A stretch of 64,000 bases of DNA from NCBI GenBank assembly GCA_028015205.1, contig CM051518.1, positions 51,570,372 to 51,634,371 on the forward strand, written 5' to 3'. Every line of letters starts with the position of its first letter. Positions within the stretch are counted from its first letter, which is position 1. Below, piece after piece: positions 1-12,100 of this stretch. Origin of the DNA: Mytilisepta virgata. Its lineage: Eukaryota > Mollusca > Bivalvia > Mytilida > Mytilidae. The notes under the pieces are model-generated. The model worked only from the letters and a program-made list of their open reading frames with translations. It was not told the origin of the DNA and did no database searches. Both the position numbers and the translations under genes were made by a program.

Positions 1-131
1 GGGGTATGTTGAGGGATAAACTATCAAAACGTAATGTTCCATTAAAAAAAATTGAGTGAACAACGCATTTATTGCAAAAAGATGTATTTAAAAAGTGTTT
101 ATTGTTTTTATTTATTTGAGCTTGGATGTAA

Positions 132-240
132 AATAGTTATCCCACTCGGACTTGGTGTGTCTTTATAAGATCATCCCTCGGGCCTCTGGCCCTCGGGATG
201 ATCTTATACAGACACACCGCGTCCTTGTGGGATAACTATT
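132..240. repeat. Foldback (palindromic) element, about 109 bp
   Basis: Two inverted arms of about 50 bp (132-182 and 190-240) match apart from a few mismatches and are separated by a loop of only about 8 bases. The arm ends read AATAGTTATCCCAC on both strands. The strand would fold into a long hairpin. This is the form of a foldback MITE. I see no clear target-site duplication, so the superfamily is unknown. Confidence 0.8.
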
Positions 241-1634
241 ACAGAAAAAAAATGAAAAGTCTAACGGAACAACGTGAACACACTGTCAGTTATTTTGTGT
301 TCAGTTTTAAAATTGTATTCACTTCGTCAATCAATATAATTTGTAAAAATTGTTTTCATTCCATTCAACTCCTAATTTAACAATGTGACTACACTATAAA
401 TCAATCAATTGATTTTAGCTCCGAAAAATGTATTCACTTCATACAACATAAAAGGAACCGTGTGAGCATCGTCAATCAACAAAATGTTTTCGCTCTGAAA
501 AATATATTTAACCAATTCAACACAAAATAAGTCTAACGGAACGATGTGAGAACAATAGTTGTCAATCTCAATTAGTATGGACAGTATTTTTTGATTTTGG
601 AAAATGTTGGTAATCCGGGATATAGCCTATGTAAACGTTGTATGAAATATGTATCAACACAGTTTAGCTAGAGAAAAGACCCGTTTCATACGAAACGCAT
701 CTTAAGAACAGAATATCCATTGCTTACATTTTCTATTTCTGGTCGGGTATGTGTCTCCCGAAGAAAGATTTTCAGTGAGCACCAAATATCGATTAAATTA
801 CATTTGTACTTATAAAGGGAGAAAAAATTAAGTGGTTTTATGAATAGTTCTATTTGAAGTGCTTATAGTCAAAACTCCATAGATGCATTGTATTCAAGCT
901 AGTATTTCCCAGTTTTTTTCATTTATTTTGGCTTCACAGTAGGAGGAGGCAGCTGAATTCTCAACCTCCATAGAAATTACGACCATTGGAAACTCCATAG
1001 AACATAATACCAAAGTAAAGGCAAACTCGTTAACATTTACATGTAACAACTCAACAAATACCACAAAAAACAGCGCCCACCACCTCTCCCCCCCACCCCC
1101 CTAAAAAAACAGAATTGGAACAAGAAAACACAAAATCTATTTATCAGTAGCGTCACTAATATATACATTATTTGTATTTTTTAAACAAATAATGATGAAA
1201 ATATAGCAAAATTATATTTGTTGTTTGTTAAACAAAAAAAAACAAAAAAAAACCAAACTGATATCTTATAAAATTTCTTTAAAATAATCATAATCCACAC
1301 CGGGTAGATTTCTCTTTTGAAGTAAGGCATTTGGAGCAATTTGTACCCATTCTCTACTGGTTTTTTTTTTGCATGAGATGCATTGTACTAAACCATGTAA
1401 TTTTTTTTTATTCTTATTTTTGAAAAATTGTTTAATTAATTACTGGTTGGAGGAGGCTACTGCACCCTCCGCGTCAGTGGAATTTATGCAAATACATGTA
1501 TAAAATTGGTACTATCATCAATTTTGGCCATATGAAAATTTATTTTTTAAATTTATATGGAGAGAATATTGTAATTGTTAATATATATTTTGACCTAGAA
1601 TCTTCTTGGTAAAGAATGACTTTTTTCTGAATTG
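241..1634. other. Intergenic, no gene seen
   Basis: AT-rich sequence without a coding-like open frame. It holds a C-rich tract at about 1088-1101 and several A or T homopolymers. I see no exon with coding character. Confidence 0.6.
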
Positions 1635-2690
1635 TTCTCAGATGGTTTTACCTTTGGGTCATTTTGCCATTTGTATTAGCCCCACATTATTTTTCTCAGA
1701 TGGTTTTACTTATGGGTCATTTTGCCATTTGTATCAGCTCCACAGTATTTGTTCTCAGATGGTTTTACTTTTGGGTCATTTTGCCATTTCTATCAGATCC
1801 ACAGTATTTGTTCTCAGATGGTTTTACATACGGGTCATTTTGCCATTTGTATCAACTCCACATTATTTGTTCTCAGATGGTTTTACATACGGGTCATTTT
1901 GCCATTTGTATCAGCTTCACAGTATTTGTTCTCGGATGTTCCACTTTTGGGTCATTTTGGCATTTGTATCAGCTCCACATTATTTGTTCTCAGACGGTTT
2001 TACCTTAGGGTCATTTTGCCAATTTTATCAGCGCAACATTATTTGTTCTCAGATGGTTTTACCTTTGGGTCATTTTGCCATTTGTTTCAGTCCCACATTA
2101 TTTTTCTCAGATGGTTTAACTTATGGGTCATTTTGCCATTTGTATCAGCTCCACAGTATTTGTTCTCAGATGGTTTTACTTTTGGGTCATTTTGCCATTT
2201 GTATCAGATCCACAGTATTTGTTTTCAGATGGTTTTACATACGGGTCATTTTGCCATTTGTATCAGCTTCACAGTATTTGTTCTCAGATGTTCCACTTTT
2301 GGGTCATTTTGCCATTTGTATCAGCTCCACATTATTTGTTCTCAGACGGTTTTACCTTAGGGTAATTTTGCCAATTTTATCAGCGCAACATTATTTGTTC
2401 TCAGATGGTTTTACTTATGGATCATTTTGCCATTTGTATCAGCTTCACAGTATTTGTTCTCAGATTTCTACTTTTGGGTCATTTTGCCATTTGTATCAGC
2501 TCCACATTACTTGTTCTCAGATGGTTTTACTTATGGGTCATTTTGCCATTTGTATCAGCTTCACAGTATTTGTTCTCAGATTTCTACTTTTGGGTCATTT
2601 TGCCATTTGTATCAGCTCCACATTATTTGTTCTCAGATGGTTTTACAAATTTGTATCAGCTCCACAGTATTTTGATTTATGGTTTCTGTT
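1635..2690 (+). repeat. 59-bp minisatellite array, about 18 units
   Basis: A unit of about 59 bp, with core TTCTCAGATGGTTTTAC followed by GGGTCATTTTGCCATTTG, repeats about 18 times. Unit variants recur in the same order: a seven-unit block starts at 1635, and a six-unit version of it starts at 2045. A different two-unit block repeats twice from 2398. The unit contains no stop codons in the + frames and 59 is not a multiple of 3, so open frames up to 406 codons appear. These are by-products of the repeat and not a gene. Confidence 0.92.
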
Positions 2691-4668
2691 TTTAATTTTT
2701 CCACCCTTTACGATGCTGGTGAGTTATAAATTGTTTAAATGTGCACATGTAGTGCATGGAAATTTGTATCGTATAATCTTTACTGCCAATTTCTCTGCCT
2801 GCTACTGTATGTTATTTCTTGATTGACCTTGAATTATGTCCAATAACAAAGATTTAAAGTGCGCAAAATTTCTCTGTGTTGAGGGTTTTTTGTTGCTTTT
2901 TTTGTCAGGGTCATTTATTAATATATTTCATACTAAGGTTTCATTTTCATATTTTAATATTTCCTTTGAATTAAGCAAACTTTAGAAAGTTTGTTTTGTA
3001 AAAATCAAAGGTATCCTCTTACGTAGATAGGTTTTCCTGGTTGACTTTAGTGTCTGTTATTTAAGGTCGTTTGTTTGTCAACGTCTAGTTATTTTTAAAT
3101 TTCTGTTGTTTGTCTTCGAGAACCATTAGGACATAAATTTAGGAAAAACCGATAAGGTGAATCAAATTTTGTTTGATATTATATTGTATTTTATTTGTAT
3201 AACACTGACATTTAAAGGTAAATTCTGTCTCATTTTGTATGCACCTGCGTGAAGTCAATAACAAAGTTACATGTAACAACAATTATTGTTGTAATTGCCT
3301 TAAACGTTTACGGTCATCTTAACTGACTTGTTAATGAGTCTTTTCTGTTTGGTGGTTTTGTATTTCTCTCTATCATGGTATGTAATATTTTAACAGCTTT
3401 GTCAGTTTGAAGGCTCTTGATTCGTATTACTCTTGTATAACAAGGTTAGTTTCTCATCTAAATTAATCACACATTAGTACATGTATTTCTATCGTAGTAC
3501 CCTTCTGAAACGCCTGAGGTCACGAACGGTTTTTGGTTTGTAATGTGTGCTAAAGTATTTGTATCGTACATGTAGCAGATTCTTAGCTGGTGATTAGCAA
3601 GTAGTCGTAACTCTGCTGAAATCAGTTGTTTGTGATTAAAGTTTATTGATTAATTGTTTGTTGTTTGCTTAACGTCCAGTGGCAAATATTTCATGCTTCT
3701 TCAGGACGAGAACCAGTTCAACAATTTATCAAACACAATTCAAATAGTGCTGGGGTGGGACACAGAGGGGAACCAATTTTGACTACAACCGTAAAAGGGT
3801 GGATGGTTGGGTTGGGTCGGATAATTTAGCCTTCTGTAGCCGCATTAGCCTACTCTTTTTCGAAAACTACAGAAGGGGTCTTTAGCGTTCAGCGAGTGTG
3901 GCATTCTCCAAACACTTTACCCAGTATGGTCTGCCGTCTAGCTTTCAGTTTTTTCTACCTGCCAAACCCCCCAAGGAGAGACTCTCCCTACCAGCCTCCT
4001 GGTACGCGTTAGGCAGATATGTAGGTTAAGCCCCTTGATCCATCACATTTGCCTAGCATTAAAATTTATCTTTGCTGTTTTATTACATACATTTTAATCA
4101 ATTAAACGTGTCATATTTTGGCAACCTCTATGTTGCTTTAGCGAAAAACTGCTCATGATATTTCTTTTTTAAAAAATGTTCTGCAAATTAAATGTGTTCT
4201 ATATTAAAGTTGAATATTGAACGGCAATAATGATTTAATTTATTAGTTTGTCTAAAAATAAAATTCCTCTCAGTGCATTCCTCTTTTAAATATAATGATG
4301 ATCCTAGCTTTTGGACATGATATAAAATATTGAATTTTTGTGACTATATTTGTAGCATAATACTATATCTTTATAAAGCTTGGATTGTCATAATGAAGAA
4401 GCCAAAAGATAATAACCAAAAATCGAATCGAGTTAAAGCAATATTGACACTATTCTTACCTCCTATTTCGTGACAAATTAAAACTACCAAAAATCAATTA
4501 TTCAGTCTGCCCTATGTATACAAAACCTACAAAACAATTACATAAATAATATATAGATATATTAACAAACTTAAGCATATCACATGATCAAATGCAATGG
4601 AAGCGAAAGGGCAATAGTTAATTACCTCAAGTTTTAGAGATCACTGTTCATTCATATCAAAGCTGTCT
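2691..4668. other. Intergenic upstream of the LRR gene
   Basis: No gene seen. It contains the interspersed repeat listed at 3655-4060. The last part presumably includes the promoter and 5' UTR of the gene that starts at 4702, but no TATA box or initiator stands out. Confidence 0.5.
3655..4060. repeat. Interspersed repeat of a type common in mussels
   Basis: A less AT-rich island that begins with the phrase TTTGCTTAACGTCCAGTGGC. From memory this phrase recurs in many bivalve genomic and transcript sequences, but I cannot verify that here. No convincing terminal repeats or coding frame are visible inside it. Confidence 0.4.
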
Positions 4669-4701
4669 TGAACTCGAACATTTGAATCAAGGATTTATAA
4701 A

Positions 4702-6115
4702 ATGGATATAGATGATTCTTGTTCCTCCATAGAGTACAGAGAAGACAACATTGATGGAAAATATTCAAACCAAATAACCGGAAAAGAGTCTGGATTCGAT
4801 TTCTACAATCAAGATACGCCAGATATCTCTACAAAAATGTTTGAAACTATGACTAGGATTAATGAACTAACAAAAATGGCAAGTTTGGATACAAAAATGT
4901 TGAAACTTGATGAAAACTGCAAAGCCATGCGTTCAGAAAATGAAACAGAAAATACCGATATAAAAGATACTGAGCTTAATCAACAAACTGCAGCCAAAAA
5001 TGAAATGGAATCTATAAGTAGTATTTACGAAAACAACGATGATACACCCCGGACAATCAATACATTGGATTTTAAGACCCCACAGAGGCATACGTCTGAA
5101 ACTGTTTCAACATGGTCAGTAGACACTGGATTAAGTTTGGATTATTGTACCGATCATTCGTCTTCTGTTGATACGAATAATCACAGTTATTGCGTAAATT
5201 ATCATCCATCAGGGAAACTGTATAATAGACAAGAACAAATTCATAATTCAGTCGATAATTTAAATGACAGTTTCGAGGTTAGTAAGAGTCAAAAATCAGT
5301 TCCTCGGCAACATGGAAAACAAACAGCTATCAGTGTTGATAAGAATGATTTTGCAACAAGCACACATAAAAATTCAAAACTAGAAAATAGCATTGTCTTT
5401 CCTACATCACGTGACAAATTTAACAAGAATGTTACCAGTCATAATCAGGTTGAACGAAGTTATTTTACAAGCACTGGGAATCAGATATTTAGTAGAAGTA
5501 CATCTAACAAACCCAATTTTAAAAATGGGCAAACAAGGAAATACTCTGCTAAATACAAACATAGTCCTGACCTTATAAGGAATAAAGGACTTGTAATTTA
5601 CATCCCAACTTACCGGGAAGATGGAGTAAACAATACAGGCAAGGTGTTACAAACCATGAATCCATTATTGGAAGAAACAGAAAGGATTGAGAAACTACAA
5701 TGTGACAAATGTGTACAGACAACTGAATCGGATCACAGAGAGCTAGCACAATTTCAAATATTGACAAAAACGACGAAATTTGATAATGCAAATACAAGAT
5801 TCATAAGGGGTAAAAGACACAAAAAGCCAAAATCAAAGGCCCAACAACAATTTTTAAATGATCGTTTTGAAAGGAGAAAAAATGCAGATACTCAACGAGC
5901 TAGGATGGGTAAAAAGAAATTCAATATCTGCAATGAAGATGGTTCTTTACTCCCTGTGACAATACTCAGACGTCCACGAAAATATACCTCTTTCAAGCGA
6001 AATTCATTATTTAAAAGGGATCCAAGTCCTGCTACCCAGATGGAAATGCAGCAGCTAATGAATAATACAACAAACGTACCATTGCTGAATAAAGAGTCGA
6101 TTAAATCGGTCATTA
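4702..6115 (+). CDS. LRRC74-like exon 1 (disordered N-terminus)
   Basis: Encodes residues 1-471 plus the first base of codon 472. The donor GTAAGG at 6116 is the one GT whose phase fits exon 2. The protein is acidic and Asn/Ser-rich at first, then basic at about residues 370-440 with several Lys/Arg clusters. I see no known domain. Reading through the donor continues for 30 residues to a TGA at 6205, ending in a hydrophobic stretch (TCVICLFMVFIELL). Confidence 0.85.
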
Positions 6116-9100
6116 GTAAGGAAAAACCATTAAGCTTAAAGATTTTAAAAAATACGTGTGTTATATGTTTGTTTATGGTATTTATAGAATTACTGACTGG
6201 GAATTGATAATTCTTCAGAAGCTACATTGTAGAGAGAAATATTTCCTTCTTGTTTTGGACATCTAGTCTGTGTAGAGTATAGGCCTCATACATCACTCTT
6301 ACATTAACGGACATAATCTTCATCTATCATAGTTTTACCACGAAAACATTTATTTTCTACCATGAAAATCTGATAAGATTCTCTCCTATACCCATTTTCT
6401 TTTGCAATTTTTTTTTTTTTTAAAGAAATGTCACTTAATTATTAAGAATTTCATCATCAATAACTACTTGGTATGGATGACGAATGTGTGTCTTTTACTT
6501 TCATTTTGCCAGGTCAAAACGGCAATCGCAAATTGTCCACCTTGCGCAGGACTAAAATTTAAGTATAGCAGTCAATTTGGCTGGTTTTACGAGAGGGTCC
6601 TATGTTGAACTAAGTTTGGCTGTTTTGGCCATCTTGACTGACAGTCGGGGTCATCGGACATGGATAACAATCTAAGGATTATTGCTGCCAAGTCAGGTTC
6701 AAATTGGTAAAGTGGTTTCAGATAAGAAGATTTTAAAATGAATTTTCCCATACTGTTCTAAGTTAAGCTAAATTCGGATGTGGAAGTCATCTTGGTCCAC
6801 TATCCTGCTCATCGGACACAATTCTGAAAGAGGACCATTTAAGGACCATTGCGGCGAATCTGGTTCCAATTGGTCAAGAGGTTTCATACAAAAAAATTTC
6901 AATGAATTTTCCCATAGGACCCTATGTTAAACTAAGTTTGGCTGTGGCGGCCATCTTAGTTATCGGTCCAGGTCATCGGACACATTTCTGAAAGACAACC
7001 TTCAAAGGACCATTGCTACCAAGTCTAGTTCTAACTGGCTAAGTGGTTTCAGACAAAAACATCTTAAATGAATTTCCCCGTAGGACCTTATGTTAAACTA
7101 AGTTCGCCTGTGCCTGCCATCTTGGTTGACAGTCCAGGTCATCGAACACAATTCTGAAAGAGAACCATCTAAGGACGATTACTATCAAGTCTAGTTCTAA
7201 TTGACTCAGTGGTTTCAGACAAGAAGAGTTTTAAATGAATTTTCCCATAGGGTCCTGTGTTAAACTAAGTTCGGCTGTTGCGGCCAACTTGGTTAACAGT
7301 CCTTGTCATCGGACATAATTCCGAAAGAGAACCTCCTAAGGACCATTGCTGCCAACTCTGGTTCCAATTGGCCATGTAATTTCATAAAAAGGAATGAAAA
7401 ACTTACTCTCACCTATCACTAAGTACTCTTAAAATGCTGTATTTTAAGGAACATGATTTGTTTTCAAGAAATTTCTGTAATAGCGGCAACATGATGTCAA
7501 AGATGAAAATTTTGATATGAGCAACAGCATTTCAAAGAATGAAATTTATGAACGACAAACAATTCATTAAAAAATCTTTTTGGGCAAGGCTGTAGCTCAT
7601 AGTTGTTTTGGCCAAAATTTACTGTGAAAACACTCAATTTTCTTCAAATTCTTGATTTAGCAGATGTTCATGATGTGGCTGTTGCATCATGGGAAGGAAT
7701 GTGCCTTGGAAATCCAACTTCCTGAATTTTGCACCTCAAAACTTAGTATCCATCATTTTTAATGGTCATCGTTAAGAGTCTGTACCCCAACAATAGCTTT
7801 GAATAAATTTATCTCAGTCATTTAAAAATTCTGCCAAGACCCTAAGCTTTTCATAGATACCAATTCAAAATACGAATTAATTTACATAAACCTGAGCAGC
7901 GCAAGGAATTTTTAAATGCACGGTTTTCAGGTACGTTCTAAAGGGGATTTCCCGTGGTTCTACACCTACACTGATTGATAGATTTCGAAAGTTTGAACAT
8001 TATACGATAAAAATGATACAAATTCTAATCCGAAATCTGAATTTTAATGTTTCATGTCAGATGGGGCCAAATAATCGATGAAATCATACCATCTAATTTA
8101 ATTACTATTATTGGATATCTGAAAGTCAGCTTAGTTTGGACTTAGAAAAGATAGGATAATAATGATCATAAGGAAAATATCTAACACGTTTACGTATAGA
8201 ACAATTTAACCTTTGTCCAACGTGTTTTGCACTTTCCCATTTTTATTCGTAGTTATGCATTGTAAAGGGAACATCTCCTTATTTTCGAATTCTCGTTTAA
8301 AGAGGAATTATAAATGGTATAACACATGTCTCTTTCATGTATTTCCAACAGAACTAACGACTAATTATGTTTATTTAATAAGATGTTACCCAAAGACAAA
8401 AAGGACGTTGTTTGTGTTTTTGTGTGTGTAAATTTCCATTTTTCGTAACAATAGAAGTGTAAAATGTCAATGAAATATTAGAAGATTTTATGGAAAAAAT
8501 ATATTTCAGATGACGGAGAAACTGAGGATGAAGCGAAAGAAGATATTGATATTGGACATTATTCTTATATACATGCATGTGAACAGTTAGAAAACCCGCC
8601 CATACGTAAAATATTTGACCAGTTACAGACAAACGAAATTCGACTACAATATGTAGGACTCAACAGCAACGATGTTATCGCTTTGTCGTATGCTTTACTG
8701 GTGAGTATAAGTCTTAATTTTCATATAGCTGGCAAAGTAAATTGCTTGATAGATATATTTGAGAACTGAAATTCACTGTCGGAAAAAATTAGTTTGAAGA
8801 AAAAAGAAAAATGTATACATTCCCCCCCCCCCCCCCCCCGAATAAAAAAGGAAAAGAAGAGAAGATAATATAAATAGAATATAGAAAATGAAAAAATAAA
8901 TTATTACATGAAATAAAATTTTAATCTTTTCGGACATTAATAAAATTATACAAGGATACAGTGTTTACTTATACTTGCATGTAATTAAGAAGTAAATATA
9001 ATATATTTACTATTCATAACATAGCATAACAGTAGAGTCGAAAGTGTAGATTTAGAGGATAACAGAATGAGTGAAGAGGGAATGTTACATTTCATCGAAC

Positions 9101-12100
9101 TACTCAATTACAACAACGTGATATCTAGCTTGGTAAGATATTTTTACAAAGACAATATACATATAATCTAGTTTGATAATTAAGATGCATTTCGGGAAGA
9201 AAGTTTTTACATTGTAGCTTGGTAGAACGAATAGGTACATTTCAAGGCTTTGAAATATATATAATAGACTGAATTTTTTTTCAAATGCTGTTTTAACTCT
9301 AGATATCGGAAACGAGAAAAATCATAATATAACATAACGTGTCAACATTTCAAAAATATTTTGCGCAATGGTTAAGGTACTTGCTTAAAGGGAAGGTATG
9401 AATTCAGCCGTTATTCAGTCCCATCTAACATGACAAATTACAATGTAAAATCAAGATTTCAGAATTGAGTTTTGTATCATTTTTATCTTATAAGGATTTA
9501 ACTCTCATAGTCTATCAATAATTGTAAAACAATCTTTCTCATGATGCAACAGCAACGTCATGAACGTCTGCTAAATCAAGGATTTGAAGAAAATTTAGTG
9601 TTTTCACACAGTAGATTTTGGTCAAAACAACTATGAGCAAAAGCCTCGCCCAAAAATATTTTTCAATATAATGTTTGTCTCACATAAAGACAAATTTCAG
9701 TGAAATATCATTTTGGGCAAGGCTGTTGCTCATATCAAAATTCTAATTCAAAGGTCCAAAAATGAGTAAAATTTGCTGTTTTCATTGATTTTTGACATCA
9801 TATTGCCGCCATTACAGAAATTTCTTGTTAAAAGCAAAACATGTTCCTTAAAATGCAACATTTTAGCAGCACTTAATGAAAGCTTAGAGTAATTTTTTCA
9901 TTACGTTTTGATTTTGGAATTCAAGTGGCCAAATATCTGGCCAAATCACACCTTGTCCTTTCTGTCAACTTAAAAAAAATGCAATGATCTTTAGGGACGA
10001 GATCAAAAGTTTAATGTAGGATAAAAAACTTAATTCACATAGTTTTTTCACTGACCCCCCCCCACCCCCCTCTTAATTTAATTTGGGAAAAATTGACCAA
10101 TATGGGCATATGTTTTGAGAGTATACTTTTTGTATCACGGGTCCTGTTTTTCCTTAACAATGTATGGCTGTTCTGTATATTGACTTGGACATCACTTGAA
10201 TCCGTATTTTTCAATCCGAAAATCGATGTCGCATAACAAAACTTGCAGCGATTTTTACCCCCAACCCAAACTATTTGAATTAAGTTTTTTATCCTACATT
10301 GAACTTTTGATCTCGTCCCTTAATTATATCAATAACCAATATCGTTTTTAATTGATTAGAGTCTTGCCAACAATAAGATGAGTGTAAATTGTGCTGGAAT
10401 GTTAAAGGAAGCAATAAGTAACAATGCTTGGCTTAGTCATCTTAATTTATCAGGTAAAGTTCAGGTTAGAATAATCGCATTTACCACTCTCAGCACTGTA
10501 ACCATTTTAAAAAACAGTGTATTGGTAACCAGTTTTGAGAATCTTAAGACCTTCCAAACAATAACGAAATACATGTAACGACATTGGCAACTTAATCTAC
10601 CGTTATGTCATTTGGTCACGAAACCTTTTATGAAAACGTATTAAGGAAAAGGTTCAAAAAAGGTTATCGTAAAGGATTTTATTCTTTGAAGATTCTATGA
10701 AACGATCGATTTAAGAGCATATGTCTAAATAGTATGTCTAATCAGAAATGTCTAGGTAAAAAAAAATAAAAACCGAAACTTTGGAGAGCATATTCAAATC
10801 AAATGAGAAAACTATACCTTAACTAAGATTTCCGATGGAGATAATTACAATAAACTCCCTTAGGTCCTTAGGGCTACAGGGAGGCAACTTTTTTTAATAT
10901 CCTCTGAGTGATTTGGTTCAGAAAGATAATTGTAACTGGCCGATGTTTCTCATTAAAGACAAGACAAATCCAATTCTCAGCTGCGCACGAGGTCGATATT
11001 GAGATATAACATACTAGTATACCTACACTAATTACAGAAAAATAACGAAAAGTTATACAATCCTCAATTGTAAATTTATATAAAACTAAAATGTCTGCGT
11101 ACTTTATATAATTTACATATATATATTCTAATTATTAATTGCATAATCATATTGTAGGTACAAAAATTGGTGATGACGGAGCAAAGCATTTAGCACTTGC
11201 AATGCGCGTAAGTAAATACTGATTGTTCCCATGTCGAATTTGTTATAATGTGTTGTATGTGCATGTTAAATGAAAAAAAAAGTCTTTGAAACTATAAATA
11301 TTAATTCTATTTGTGTCTGCTGCACATGTAATGATTTGTATAATTGTTCTAGCACGTCGATGCCAGCTAGTCCCCCGTCCTTTACCGCAACGTTATTTTT
11401 AGCAGTTGGTATTTAAACTTTCTGTCAACTCCGTCTGACCATCGATTAAATTATTGTACAAATTCCAGAGTGGTCTTCTTAATTCCTATTTCTAAATTAA
11501 TACCACTTAATACTTAATGCCAGATTCTCAATTCTAAATTGAAGCTTTAATATACCATTATATTGTATTAAGGAATAAGAAGTGAGTATTAAGAATAATA
11601 AAAAGTATTTAGAAGAGCCTTAAAGTCAAAATGGTATATTAACTCTACATTTGGATTACACGTGTAGGTAAAATGTTTACAATGCCTTGTTTGTGTCCAA
11701 AATGATTAAAACAACCATCCATTGCTGTATCAGCAATAAGTCAATGAGACACGTCTGTGAAATTAAAATTAAAACAAAAGTAGCGATACACATTTTAAAA
11801 GTTGCAACAAAAATAACAGCAGTGGCGTAGCTTGCCTCTTTCATAGCGTGAGGCAAATATTTTCTTCGCCTTCCAAAAGGATACGAATAAAACGTATTTT
11901 AAGGATTTGTTTGATTTTAAATCACACAACTTGCAATTTATGACCATCGTGATCCTGAGGTTGGTATATATCATAAGACATTCATAATGGTCATACTAAG
12001 ACTATTGTTGCGTTCACTAAATATTGCACTTTGGAAACGGTTAATTTGATTCCATTTTGTGGAAATATCAGATGAAACACTACTACATGTAATAAAAGAT

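Noticed and set aside
1606..2826. 406-codon open frame and several overlapping ones
   Set aside because: They are produced by a stop-free 59-bp minisatellite; other frames are open over the same array and no domain appears.
9027..9032. CAG at about 9030-9032 as the acceptor for LRR exon 3
   Set aside because: It would put exon 3 out of phase with exon 2 and bring in an immediate TAG; the AG at 9023-9024 keeps the LRR frame.
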